NCBI GenBank assembly: GCA_902806405.1
Contig: CADCWL010000058.1
Location: 1 to 37,496 of the forward strand
Source: an uncultured Thermomicrobiales bacterium
GTDB lineage: Bacteria > Chloroflexota > Chloroflexia > Thermomicrobiales > UBA6265
Length of the DNA: 37,496 nt
Direction: 5' to 3'
Under the pieces are notes generated by a model. That model saw only the letters and a list, made by a program, of their open reading frames with translations, ran no database searches and was not told the origin of the DNA. Every line of letters begins with the position of its first letter. The stretch's first letter is position 1. Below are positions 8,419 through 17,265 of this stretch, in pieces. The translations under genes were made by a program, and so were the position numbers.

Positions 8419-8661
8419 TCGTTCCGTCCCTTCCGCTCCGTCCCGCGCGGTCGCGGCGCCCACCGAGGGCGGCGAGTGTAGCACCACCGCCCGGGCCGCC
8501 GGGGCACCCTGTCTCGCATTCGGCAGCGGACGACGGCGACCCATCGGCCCGCCCGTTACCGATCGGCGTCGGGGTTGCTACCATCGCGCTACTGGCATAC
8601 CGCGCGCTCTGCCGCGAGCGCGGGAGAACCGGGGGTCGGGGGCCACAAGGAGGATGCCCAG

Positions 8662-9414
8662 ATGACCGTTTCCGAGCAGACGACCGTCGGCATCCTGATC
8701 TTCGACGGGGTAGAGGTGCTCGACTTCTGCGGGCCGTTCGAGGTCTTTTCGGTGGCGCGGGCGCGAACAGCGGACGGGGAATGGGGCGAGCAGGCACCGT
8801 TTCGGACGTTGACGATCGCGGCGCGGGCCGGGATCGTGCGCTGCGTCGGGGACCTGCTGGTGCAGCCGCACAACACGATCGAGGACCATCCACCGCTCGA
8901 CGTGCTGGTGGTGCCGGGCGGGCGCGGGACGCGGCGGGAGCAGACCAACATCCCCCTCCTGGCCTGGATCGCGGCGCAGAACCGGCGAACGGCGCTGACG
9001 ACGAGCGTCTGCACCGGGGCGTTCCTCCTGGCGGCGAATAGACTGCTGGACGGCCTCCGGGCGACGACCCACTGGGCGAGCATCGACCGGCTACGGGAGC
9101 AATATCCGGCGATCGACGTTCGCGCCGACGAACGGGTGGTCGACGAAGGGCGGATCGTGACGTCGGCGGGAATCTCGGCCGGGATCGACATGGCGCTGCA
9201 CCTGGTCGCCCGTCTGAAGGGGGAGGAGATCGCCGTCGATGCGGCGCGGCTGATGGAGTACGAGTGGCGCCGACCGGGGGCCGTCGCCCTGGGGCCGGCC
9301 GATGAGGCGGGGAAGTGCGTCTCCCCGGCCTTCTCCTCCCAGCCGGGGAACGAGGAAGCCGAGCCCGGCGGTGGCATCGAGGTCATCCCGGGACGACGGC
9401 GAGCGGTTGGATGA
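8662..9414 (+). CDS. DJ-1/PfpI family protein (isonitrile hydratase-like)
   Basis: A 250-residue class I glutamine amidotransferase-like protein of the DJ-1/PfpI/ThiJ group. The nucleophile-elbow cysteine is Cys117 in TSVCTGAFLLA. The N-terminal 'GVEVLDFCGPFEVFS' and 'VLVVPGGRGTRR' are typical of isonitrile-hydratase-like members and of GlxA-type regulators, but there is no AraC DNA-binding domain. The last 45 or so residues after 'MEYEWRRP' are polar and have no counterpart in the family. AAGGAGG eight bases upstream fixes the start at 8662. Activity could be hydratase, glyoxalase/deglycase-like or chaperone; the sequence alone does not decide. It is transcribed divergently from the repeat protein. 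Confidence 0.85.
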   Translation: MTVSEQTTVGILIFDGVEVLDFCGPFEVFSVARARTADGEWGEQAPFRTLTIAARAGIVRCVGDLLVQPHNTIEDHPPLDVLVVPGGRGTRREQTNIPLLAWIAAQNRRTALTTSVCTGAFLLAANRLLDGLRATTHWASIDRLREQYPAIDVRADERVVDEGRIVTSAGISAGIDMALHLVARLKGEEIAVDAARLMEYEWRRPGAVALGPADEAGKCVSPAFSSQPGNEEAEPGGGIEVIPGRRRAVG

Positions 9415-9624
9415 CGCCCGAACGAGAGAGAAGTGTCATCGCCTGCCGTACCCCATGACGCTCGAGAACGGCGGACGGTGGCGACGGTGCCGATCGGGCG
9501 GGTTCGATCTTTGCCCCGCACGTTCCTCGTGCCAACGAGCCCCTGAGGGGTTCGCCTCGCGCGTCCGTCCCCGCCGGGGGAATCGTTCGGACTCCGGCTC
9601 ACCAGGAGCCCGACCGGTGGCGAC

Positions 9625-10752
9625 CTAGCCCGGCCGGGAATGGCCGGGGAGCGGACCGGTAGCGAGGGCGAGGGCGTCGGCGAGCATGCCGGCAGCGGTG
9701 ACGTCCGGGCCGGCGCCGGGGCCGACGACCGTGAGAGGGTTCGCATCGTAGCGTCGGGTGCGGATCGCGATCACGTTCTCCGGCCCCTGGAGAGCGCCGA
9801 GGACGCCGCCGGTGGGGACGGGGCGGACGCCGACCTCGATCGGCCCGGCCGCCGGGACGGAGGCGACGTACTTCAGCGTCTGGCCGCCCGCGCGGGCGGC
9901 GTCGGCGCGGGCGGCGAGGTCGGCGTCGAGGTCTCCGACCCGGGCGAGGAACTCGTCGACGGAGACGGACCGGAGATGCTCGGGGACGAGGCTTTCGACC
10001 GCAACCTCGGGGAGATCGACGCGGCGCCCGATGGTGCGGGCGAGGATGAGGGCCTTGCGCGCGACGTCGAGGCCGCTCAGGTCGTCGCGGGGGTCGGGCT
10101 CGGTGTAGCCGCGGGCTTTGGCGTCGCGGACCGCTTCGGAGAAGGGGCGGCCGGAGGCGACGGCGGCGAAGATGGCGCCGAGGGTGCCGGAGAGGGCGCC
10201 CTGGATCTCCACCACCTCGTCGCCCGTGTCGAGGAGGGCGCGAAGGGTGGAGATCACGGGCAGCCCCGCACCGCAGGTCGCCTCGTAGCGGAGGCGGCCA
10301 CCGGCGCCGGCGGCACCCCACAGTTCCCCCGCGAGGGGACTCGCGAAGGAGAGCGCCAGCGGCGCCTTGTTCGAGAGCACGACCCCGGCACCGGAGGCGA
10401 GGGCGCGGGCGTCGAGGGTAGCGGTCTCCTCGCCGGCGGTGGCGTCGAGGACGATCGTTGGGCCTGCCTCCGCGAAGCGTGAAACAACCTCGCCCGTGGG
10501 CCTGAGGGCCCCATCCGCGACCTCGTGCAGGCGGCGGCCGGCCCGCCGGCCTTCCACCGCGCTCCGCACGGAGGCGTCTGGCAGCCCGTCCGCGTCGTCC
10601 CCGGTAAGGGCACCGGAGCGGGCACCGATGGCGCCGATGGAGAACGCCAATCCGAGGTTGTTCCGCCAGCGATCGCGGTTCTCCAGCACCTGCTCGAGGA
10701 CGGCGCCACCAACGGTGCCGACGCCGAGCTGAACGAGCGTGACGCGGATCAC
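9625..10752 (-). CDS. hom: Homoserine dehydrogenase
   Basis: A 375-residue NAD(P)-dependent homoserine dehydrogenase. It reduces aspartate semialdehyde to homoserine, the branch point to threonine and methionine. The N-terminal Rossmann motif is GVGTVG (10-15). 'SNKAPLAL', 'YEATCGAGLPVISTLR', 'GTLGAIF' and 'GYTEPDPRDDLSGLDVARK' cover the substrate and catalytic regions; the Asp and Lys of the last are the expected catalytic pair. It is the short form, without a C-terminal ACT domain, so allosteric feedback through that domain is not expected. The GTG start at 10752 overlaps the stop of a small upstream frame by four bases, which suggests translational coupling. Confidence 0.94.
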   Translation of the reverse strand: MIRVTLVQLGVGTVGGAVLEQVLENRDRWRNNLGLAFSIGAIGARSGALTGDDADGLPDASVRSAVEGRRAGRRLHEVADGALRPTGEVVSRFAEAGPTIVLDATAGEETATLDARALASGAGVVLSNKAPLALSFASPLAGELWGAAGAGGRLRYEATCGAGLPVISTLRALLDTGDEVVEIQGALSGTLGAIFAAVASGRPFSEAVRDAKARGYTEPDPRDDLSGLDVARKALILARTIGRRVDLPEVAVESLVPEHLRSVSVDEFLARVGDLDADLAARADAARAGGQTLKYVASVPAAGPIEVGVRPVPTGGVLGALQGPENVIAIRTRRYDANPLTVVGPGAGPDVTAAGMLADALALATGPLPGHSRPG

Positions 10753-11117
10753 CGGACACCCCCTGTCCCGGCACCGGCCCAGGAGGTCATCGTCGGGGCA
10801 CCGCTGAAGGGCCGACCATCCGTCTCGTCCGGGCCGATCCCGTCACGGCGGGATGGCACGGCTTCCGGCGAAGCAAGACGAAACCTCCCGTGAGGACGGG
10901 CGCGATCGCGAGCCGGCCCCTCGACCGGCTCCCAGATGTTGCGGTCGATCGGTAGGACAAGCGTTCCCGACGTCGGGGTCACGGCGTCGACCGCGACGGT
11001 TTCGGACGCGCGCCGGTCTTCGGCGGCAGCATAGGGGTCCCAGGACTCGGCCACCTCCTCCCAGGTTTCAAGCTCCCGCCTCCAGCCCGTGCTCGACGAA
11101 ACGTCACGCGCAGCCAT
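10749..11117 (-). CDS. Hypothetical protein coupled to hom
   Basis: A 122-residue frame with no family I recognise. From the ATG at 11117 it reads 'MAARDVSSSTGWRRELETW', then a Glu/Trp-rich segment and 'TSGTLVLPIDRNIWEPVEG'. Third codon positions are mostly G or C for roughly residues 15-70, as in real genes here, and drift toward the end. Its TGA overlaps the hom GTG as GTGA, the usual mark of a coupled pair. Against it are the weak ribosome site (only a G-tract) and the degraded codon bias of the C-terminal third. It may be genuine, a leader that sets hom translation, or a chance frame. Confidence 0.4.
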   Translation of the reverse strand: MAARDVSSSTGWRRELETWEEVAESWDPYAAAEDRRASETVAVDAVTPTSGTLVLPIDRNIWEPVEGPARDRARPHGRFRLASPEAVPSRRDGIGPDETDGRPFSGAPTMTSWAGAGTGGVR

Positions 11118-11449
11118 GCCGACTTGTCCCCCCCCCAGCGAATCGCCTCGCGCCGACGTCGTTCCTGCCGGATGGCGGGACGGGCCGTGACGGGGAGAGG
11201 ACACCCTTCCCGTCCGAATCGAGCGCCGCCGCCACCATCCGTCCGGCGAGGGTTGCTCCCATTGGCAAGGGTACGCTCGCCGCCGCTCCTCGAGACCGAC
11301 GGCGAGCCGAAGCGCGCATCCTCCACTCCCGCCACCACGCCATCGTGGCGTCGGACCTGGTCCCGGTTCCCTCTACCTCAACGAAGCCGCCGGACGGGAA
11401 CCGTCGCAGTTCGCCGGCTCAAGCGTCGATCGGAAAACACCGTCGGTCG
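11118..11449. other. Intergenic region, no gene seen
   Basis: The gap between the small hom-linked frame and the PIG-L gene has short open frames on both strands, but none with a ribosome site, codon bias or family motif. A run of nine C residues lies near 11129-11137. I see no hairpin strong enough to call a terminator. Confidence 0.5.
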
Positions 11450-14242
11450 TTAGATGGGCACCGCCATGCTGATGGTGCCACCGGACGCGGCCTCGAAGCC
11501 GACCAGCACCATCCCTTGTCCCGCCACGGTACCGGCAAGCGGCAGGTCGACGGGGGCGGACTGGCCCGGCGCGAGCTCGACCGTCTGCGTGGCGACGGCC
11601 GTCGTGCCGTTCCAGAGAAAGACGTGCGCGGTGCCTCCGACCGCAGCCAGGAGATCGAGCCTGACCCGGTCGCCGGCGATCGCCGGCCCGGAGGTGAAGG
11701 AGACGGACGCGTCGGTCGGGAGGGCAGGGCCACCGGCGAGCGGGACGCCGTCGGTCGCGGACTGCAGGATCGACTGGGGGGACGCCACGCTGCGCGTCGG
11801 CTCCAGCGGCACGACGGGGGCACCCGGCGTGGTCGGCCGATCCTGCGGGGGGACGTAGCCGGCGAAAGCGGCGCGGCCCCAGCGATAGGGGTCCCCCTGG
11901 ACACCGTTGAAGGTCGACCAGCCGAGGCGGGTCTGGCCGGTCTTGTCCTGGGTGTCCGAGTCGTAGATGAAAACGTTCAGGGTCGCCCGGGCCGGGTCGA
12001 TCGCTGCCGGGAGGGCGGCGAGGGGGATCTTGACCTCCAGGGTGTAGCCCGCGTAGGGGTCGCTCAGGGCGGAGGCGACCTCCAGGCCGGGGGCGGTCTC
12101 GGCGATCGGGCCCTGGCGGTTGTCGGCGTCGCGGGAAGCGGCGGGACCCCCCTCGGCGACCGTCGGGAAGACGCCGACCTTGAAGGTGGTCGCGGTGTTC
12201 TCGGAGGTGCCGCGGGGGTCGATCGCGATCTCGACCGAGTCGGTCCGCCAGTGGCGGCGCGCGTCGGCGGTCGGGAGGACGGCGCCGAGGGCGTCGTCGA
12301 CGACGTTGACGAGCAGATAGAGGTCGTCTCCGGCCCAGGCGACCTTCGCGGATCCGGAGGCGTCGGCGGGCGAGTCGGGGTCATCGCCCTCCCAGACGCG
12401 GGCAAGGTCGAGCACGGGGCCGGCGTACTCGCCCGGCGACTCCGCGCCGTCGACGGTCGGGGCCGCCGGGGCCTGAGGCACCGCGGTGACGGGCACGAGG
12501 TTGAGCCCGACCTGTTGGCCGCCGACGGCGGCCCCAGCGGTCGTGATAACGGTCATGGGGTAGTTTCCGCCGTCGTTGGCGGTCGGCAGGCCGGCGTCCG
12601 TGTTCGAGACCTGGAAGGTGACGGAGCCGGTCGCACCGGGCGCGAGGTCGGGGAAGGGGAGCGAGGCCGCATCAGCGGCGAAGCCCGGCGGCAAGGCGAG
12701 GCCGACCGTGCCCGACCGCGCCGCGTCGCCACGGTTCGCGAGGTCGACCCGGACCGGCCGGGTCTCCCCAACGCCAAGGGAGAGGAGCGGATCGATCAGA
12801 CCGTCGAGCTGGGGGACGCCGGTCCGCGCCGCCCACTCCCGGAACTGGGCGACCTGGGGGAGGGACTCGACCGTGCCCTGGAGGGGCGGGACGACGCGGA
12901 CGATCTCGGCGGTGGTCCCTTGGCGGCCGCCGGCGGCAAGGGAGGCGAGGATTCGGAAGCGGGTGTTGGCCGGGGCGGTCGGGGCGACCGTCACGTCGAA
13001 GGTCGTCGTCGCCTCGGCGTCCGGGCCAACGGGGCCGAGGAGACCCTCCCCCTCGGCGGTCCAGCCGGGGGGGAGCGCGAGCTGGACGGCGGCGTCGGCC
13101 AAGGTCTCGCCACCGGAGCGGGCGTGGGCGGTGACGGCGACGGTCTGGCCAGGGACGAGGTCGAATCGGTCAACCGTCAGATACAGCTCGGTGCCGAGGG
13201 GAAGACCGCCGGCCGCCGGCTCGACGGCGCCTTCCAGCATGGCGGTCGGGGCGGTGCCACCGATGGTGAAGGGGACGCGGCTGTCGACGAGGGTGAAGTA
13301 GTCGCAGGGGAGCGCGGTCGGGTCGGTCTCGACATCGGGGAAGACGCCCCAGCCCTGCGAGACGTACTCCCGCTGCGCGTCGCGCTCGACCGCGGCCCAG
13401 GGCTGGCCGCCGTTGCGGGCCGAGGGCCGGCCGGACCAGACGCCGTGGACGAGGTCGGTCGGCTCGGCGGGGACGAAGGCGGAGGCGCAGAGCGGGCCGG
13501 AGGCGTCCTCGCCGGCGAACCCGCCGCGGAAGAGCTTCGCCGCGCGCCATGGCTGCAGCCCTTCGCGTGCGATTTGATCGGGGAAGGCGGCGGGGTCGGC
13601 CGCGGCGGCGAACGCCTCGACCGCGAGGCGGGCAGCGACCTGGTGGTGGCCATGGTTCCCGGGGGTTGGGGCCGGGTTCATGGTCGTGATCACGTCCGGC
13701 CGGGTGGCACGGACGACACGGACCACCTTCTCCAGCGTCTCCCGGCTGCCCCAGATCTCCTCCGTCAGCGGGGCGCTGACGGTGTAGTAGAAGTCGACCT
13801 CGTCGAGGTTGTAGATGTTGACGATGCCCGACCGACCGACGGCTCGGCGCTCCTCGGCCTCGCGGAGCAGGCCGAGGGCCGGGCCCTCCTCCTGGCCGAC
13901 GGCATTGCCTCCCCCCTCGCCGCGGGTGATCGTGACGACCCCCGTCGTGACGCCGGCGTCTTCGTTCCACTGCCCGTAGGTTGAGAGGCCGAATGCCTCG
14001 TCGTCGGGGTGGGCGCCGATGAAGAGGACGTCGAGGTCGATGGTCGCCGGGGTCGCGACGGCGCCGGCGACCGGGGTCGCGACCCCCAGCGGCGTCGCCG
14101 CGGCGGGCGGGCTGGCAAGGTCCGCCACCGGGGTCGCCTGTCCTCCCGAGCGGCCGGCACCGGCAACGGGGGCGGCGAGCAGGCCGATCAGCGCCGCGAG
14201 CGCGATGGCAAATCGGGGACGCGGTCGCGCGGAAAGGGTCAC
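11450..14242 (-). CDS. Exported PIG-L deacetylase with NEW3-like and CBM9-like domains
   Basis: A 930-residue secreted protein. A signal peptide (about 1-29) is followed by a Pro/Ala/Thr linker. A PIG-L/LmbE deacetylase domain (about 70-340) has the zinc motif AHPDDE (77-82) and the distal His cluster HGHH (197-200). PIG-L enzymes deacetylate N-acetylglucosamine-containing small molecules. Two NEW3-like beta domains follow (about 357-430 and 487-560: 'VALTAH'-type strands and 'LANRGDAARSGTVGLALPPG'). Next is a DOMON/CBM9-like carbohydrate-binding domain (about 600-795: 'DLARVWEGDDPDSPADASG', 'DSVEIAIDPRG'). A C-terminal beta domain is unassigned. AGGAGG upstream supports the GTG at 14242. The architecture suggests deacetylation of an extracellular or wall glycan. 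It is followed by no obvious partner gene. Confidence 0.88.
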   Translation of the reverse strand: MTLSARPRPRFAIALAALIGLLAAPVAGAGRSGGQATPVADLASPPAAATPLGVATPVAGAVATPATIDLDVLFIGAHPDDEAFGLSTYGQWNEDAGVTTGVVTITRGEGGGNAVGQEEGPALGLLREAEERRAVGRSGIVNIYNLDEVDFYYTVSAPLTEEIWGSRETLEKVVRVVRATRPDVITTMNPAPTPGNHGHHQVAARLAVEAFAAAADPAAFPDQIAREGLQPWRAAKLFRGGFAGEDASGPLCASAFVPAEPTDLVHGVWSGRPSARNGGQPWAAVERDAQREYVSQGWGVFPDVETDPTALPCDYFTLVDSRVPFTIGGTAPTAMLEGAVEPAAGGLPLGTELYLTVDRFDLVPGQTVAVTAHARSGGETLADAAVQLALPPGWTAEGEGLLGPVGPDAEATTTFDVTVAPTAPANTRFRILASLAAGGRQGTTAEIVRVVPPLQGTVESLPQVAQFREWAARTGVPQLDGLIDPLLSLGVGETRPVRVDLANRGDAARSGTVGLALPPGFAADAASLPFPDLAPGATGSVTFQVSNTDAGLPTANDGGNYPMTVITTAGAAVGGQQVGLNLVPVTAVPQAPAAPTVDGAESPGEYAGPVLDLARVWEGDDPDSPADASGSAKVAWAGDDLYLLVNVVDDALGAVLPTADARRHWRTDSVEIAIDPRGTSENTATTFKVGVFPTVAEGGPAASRDADNRQGPIAETAPGLEVASALSDPYAGYTLEVKIPLAALPAAIDPARATLNVFIYDSDTQDKTGQTRLGWSTFNGVQGDPYRWGRAAFAGYVPPQDRPTTPGAPVVPLEPTRSVASPQSILQSATDGVPLAGGPALPTDASVSFTSGPAIAGDRVRLDLLAAVGGTAHVFLWNGTTAVATQTVELAPGQSAPVDLPLAGTVAGQGMVLVGFEAASGGTISMAVPI

Positions 14243-14386
14243 CGGCGCCTCCTAGCCTCTCCGCCGTCGCGCCCGAAGCATCGGCGCGGCGGCAAGCGGA
14301 CGGGGTAGGTCGGGGAGGATACCGGAAGCGGCGGCGGTTCGCTGCGCCGATCTGGCGGTTGTCGGGCGAAGCCGGGCTGCGGGCGG

Positions 14387-15409
14387 CTACCCCGCCTCTC
14401 GCACCTCCTGGAGGAGGGTGGTGAGCACGTCGTCGGGGGAGGTGCCGCCCGCTTCGGCCTCGAAGTTGAGGATCAGCCGGTGGCGGAGAGCGGGGAGGGC
14501 GACGGCCCGGACGTCGTCGAAGGAGACGTTGAGCCGGCCCTCGATCAGGGCCCGGATCTTGGCGCCGAGCACGATCGCTTGCGCCCCACGCGGGCTGACG
14601 CCGTAGCGGACATAGCGGCGGACAACCGGCACCGCCGCCTCCCCCTCCGGATGCGTGCCGAGGACCAGGCGGACCACGTAGTCGGTGACGTGGGTGGCGA
14701 TCGGCACCTGCCGAGCAAGGACCCCCATGTCGCAGATCGTGCCGCCGTCGGCGGCCTTTGCGGCGGCGACGGAGACGCGCGTCGTGGTGCGGCGCACGAT
14801 CTCGATCAGGTCGTCGGCGGTGGGGTACGGGACGAGGAGCTTGAAGAAGAAGCGGTCGAGCTGCGCCTCGGGCAGGGGATAGGTGCCCTCCATCTCCAGC
14901 GGATTCTGGGTGGCGAGGACGAAGAAGGGCTGGGAGAGCCGGTGGATGGCGTTGGCGACGGAGACAGTCTTCTCCTGCATCGCCTCGAGCAGGGCGGACT
15001 GGGTCTTGGGGGTTGCCCGGTTGATCTCGTCGGCGAGGACCAGGTTGGAGAAGATCGGCCCGGGCTGGAAGGCAAAGCGGCGCTGGCCGGCCTCGTCCTC
15101 GGCCAGGATGTTGGTGCCGGTGATGTCGGCCGGCATCAGGTCGGGGGTGAATTGGATGCGGCTGAACTCGAGGTCGAGCGCCTCGGCAAGGGTGCGCACC
15201 AGCATCGTCTTGCCGAGGCCCGGCACCCCTTCGAGCAGGGCGTGGCCGCCGGCGATGACGCAGATCAGGACGTCGCGGACGACCCGTGTCTGCCCGACCA
15301 TGACGGCGGCGATCTCCTCCTCGATCCGCCGCACGGTCGTCCGGAACTCCGCGACCGACATCTGGGCCGGCTGCTCCGCGTTCGCATCCACCGTCTGGAC
15401 CGCCACCAT
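14387..15409 (-). CDS. MoxR-family AAA+ ATPase
   Basis: A 340-residue MoxR ATPase, a presumed chaperone that assembles metal- or VWA-domain-containing complexes. Walker A is GVPGLGKT (61-68), Walker B is LVLADEI (123-129), sensor I is 'VLATQNPLEMEGTYPLPEAQLDRF', and the C-terminal lid has 'YGVSPRGAQAIVLGAKIRA'. GGAGGG lies eight bases before the ATG at 15409. MoxR genes usually stand next to DUF58 and VWA-domain genes. Here the downstream gene is the PIG-L deacetylase and the upstream one a 48-residue membrane protein, so the usual partners are missing from the neighbourhood. Confidence 0.93.
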   Translation of the reverse strand: MVAVQTVDANAEQPAQMSVAEFRTTVRRIEEEIAAVMVGQTRVVRDVLICVIAGGHALLEGVPGLGKTMLVRTLAEALDLEFSRIQFTPDLMPADITGTNILAEDEAGQRRFAFQPGPIFSNLVLADEINRATPKTQSALLEAMQEKTVSVANAIHRLSQPFFVLATQNPLEMEGTYPLPEAQLDRFFFKLLVPYPTADDLIEIVRRTTTRVSVAAAKAADGGTICDMGVLARQVPIATHVTDYVVRLVLGTHPEGEAAVPVVRRYVRYGVSPRGAQAIVLGAKIRALIEGRLNVSFDDVRAVALPALRHRLILNFEAEAGGTSPDDVLTTLLQEVREAG

Positions 15410-15526
15410 CGCTCGTGCCCTCCGCGCATCGGACGGCGCCCCTTAAGGTGCCCCGACCGAGCGAAACTTAGCGCACCCCCGTCGCCCCCGTACCCACAAC
15501 GAGAACCGCAAACGCGGCCGCAACCA

Positions 15527-15673
15527 CTAGCCCAGGACCAGAAGCAGCACCGTCGCCATCATGCAGACGATGCCGCCGATCGCGACCCCGCCGATGGCGA
15601 GGACGGCGACCCGGTCACGGTTAGCTGCCCACCAGCCGCCGCCACCTTGGACACCTTCCCCGTCCGCTGCCAT
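15527..15673 (-). CDS. Small single-span membrane protein
   Basis: A 48-residue frame with ATG at 15673 preceded by GAGGGG. It consists of a short glycine-rich N-terminus, 'WWAANRDR', and one hydrophobic span of about 23 residues (AVLAIGGVAIGGIVCMMATV and following Leu/Val) that reaches the C-terminus. The frame stays open further upstream, but the ribosome site and the codon bias favour this short form. It is on the same strand as the MoxR gene, whose start is 118 bases downstream. No family recognised. Confidence 0.5.
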   Translation of the reverse strand: MAADGEGVQGGGGWWAANRDRVAVLAIGGVAIGGIVCMMATVLLLVLG

Positions 15674-15788
15674 CGATCCCCTCGGCGGCCCGGACGGCCG
15701 CGTGGCATGCCCGCCACCGTCCGCGCCGCCGGCCGGGGTGCCTCGGAACCGGCGCACCGTCGATCTTACGCCCATGACGCCCGCCCGG

Positions 15789-16913
15789 TCATGTCGCCCC
15801 GCGGCGCAACCGTCGCAGGTAGAGGACGAGGCCGACCGCCACGGTGCTCCAGTAACCGACGACGCGGTCGAGGAGCACGATGGCGGCGGCAAGGGCCGTC
15901 GGCAGGCCCATGACCTGGGTCAGGACGCCGATCAGCCCGAGTTCGACCAGACCGAGGCCGGCCGGGGTGAACGGGACGGTCGTCAACAGCGAACCCATCA
16001 GGGCGACGAAGAGGGCCGAGCTCAACGACAGGTCGGCGTCGACCGCGCGGCCGACCAACCAGACGCGGAGGCCCTCGCCGAGCCAGATGACCGCCCCCAT
16101 CGCGAAGAATGCTTCCGGCCGTCGCAGGCAACGGAAGACCGCGTCGTGGAGGCGGGCGTACTGCTCGCGGACGCGCGCCGGCAGCCGCCGCTCGATCGTC
16201 CGCCGCGTCAGCCACATCCCGCCCAGAGCGAGCACGGCGACGACGAGCAGCGCCACGCCGAGGAGAAATGCCCGCGCCGCTTCCGTCGGCAGTCGGCCCC
16301 GGAAGATGGCGAAACCGACGGCCGACATCGTCAGGAACAGGACCGTGAGGTCGGTCAACCGCTCGGCGACGATGGTGCCGAGCGCGGTGCTGAAGGAAGC
16401 GCCGGTCGCTCGCTTCAGCAGGTAGCTCCGGTAGGCGTCCCCGAGCTTGGCCGGCACGATGCAGTTGGCGAACCAGGAGAGGACGAAGATCTCGACCAAC
16501 CCGGCCGTGCCGGGGAGGCGATAACCGTGGGCGGCGTCGATCCCGACCCGGGCCAGCATCTGCCGCCAGCGGACCGCGCGGACGAAAAAGCTGCCGTACC
16601 AGACGCCAAACGCGAGCGCGTAGGGGACCGGGTTCGCGGTGCGGACGGTGCGCCACACCTCCCCGACGTCCAGATCGAGGCGCCGGGCAAAGACCACGAG
16701 GAGGACAGCGGCAAGGAGGAACGAGACGAGCGTGCGCGGCCGAAGGACGCGCCCGGAAAGGCCCCCCGGACCCGGTGAATCGTCGGCGGGGGGGTCGGCG
16801 GCACGCGGCCCAAGCGAACCCGGCTGTCCATCGACGGCGCCGGGGACGGACGCAGGGACCGGTGCGATCGGCTCGACCGCGATCTCCAGCGCCGCGGGGG
16901 ATGGTTGCCTCAC
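15789..16913 (-). CDS. UPF0104/AglD-like flippase-fold membrane protein
   Basis: A 374-residue polytopic protein of the lysylphosphatidylglycerol-synthetase transmembrane (UPF0104, GtrA-neighbour, AglD2-like) family; members translocate lipid-linked substrates or are of unknown role. It shows about eight membrane helices and the family stretches 'RAVRWRQMLARVG', 'WFANCIVPAKLGDAYRSYLLKR', 'GTIVAERLTDLTVLFL' and 'TVPFTPAGLGLVELGL'. The 5' end is uncertain. The frame is open to 17237, but residues before the first helix are low in complexity. I place the start at the GTG of 16913, though no start has a clear ribosome site. It has no catalytic aminoacyl domain, so it is not MprF. The nearby glycosyltransferase and glycosidase-like genes suggest envelope work. 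Confidence 0.8.
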   Translation of the reverse strand: MRQPSPAALEIAVEPIAPVPASVPGAVDGQPGSLGPRAADPPADDSPGPGGLSGRVLRPRTLVSFLLAAVLLVVFARRLDLDVGEVWRTVRTANPVPYALAFGVWYGSFFVRAVRWRQMLARVGIDAAHGYRLPGTAGLVEIFVLSWFANCIVPAKLGDAYRSYLLKRATGASFSTALGTIVAERLTDLTVLFLTMSAVGFAIFRGRLPTEAARAFLLGVALLVVAVLALGGMWLTRRTIERRLPARVREQYARLHDAVFRCLRRPEAFFAMGAVIWLGEGLRVWLVGRAVDADLSLSSALFVALMGSLLTTVPFTPAGLGLVELGLIGVLTQVMGLPTALAAAIVLLDRVVGYWSTVAVGLVLYLRRLRRGAT

Positions 16914-17265
16914 GCGGCCGCCGGTCGGCGCGGCGGTCGTGGTTTCCCCCGCCCGGCGTCGATCGACCAGGAGGGCACCCGCCTGAGAAGCGGGACCGGC
17001 CCTCGCTCGGTCACGGTGGTCCTCCGGATAGGGTGCATCTGCCCGCCCATCGCTTCTCGGTGACCGCAGCACGCCGTCAGTGCCGGGCAGGCTCGGGACC
17101 GACGTTCCGACGCCGCCCGTCGGGCACGGCCAAGCGCGCCGCATCACTGCGGCGCCCGTCGACATCGTCGAGGCCGGAAAGCAGAGTGTATACCGGGTCG
17201 TCGCCGTCGGGCGAGGCGGCTCCCGGATCGGGGGCAAGTACGCTCGCGCCGCGGCGGCGGCGCGA
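16914..17265. other. Intergenic region of uncertain extent
   Basis: This stretch lies between the chosen start of the UPF0104 gene and the stop of the glycosidase-like gene. It may partly encode a longer N-terminus of the UPF0104 protein (in-frame starts at 17072 and 17237), but the predicted residues are Pro/Arg/Ala-rich and no ribosome site is visible. I see no RNA gene or clear hairpin. Confidence 0.4.

Noticed and set aside
9415-9624. Possible small gene between the DJ-1 gene and hom
   Set aside because: Short frames there lack a ribosome site and codon bias. Only a small CCCCGCC/GGGG hairpin near 9567 is visible.
10853-13984. A plus-strand open frame of about 1,040 codons
   Set aside because: Antisense to the PIG-L gene, whose signal peptide, zinc motif and accessory domains are unmistakable. 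The antisense product is low-complexity Gly/Arg/Asp.
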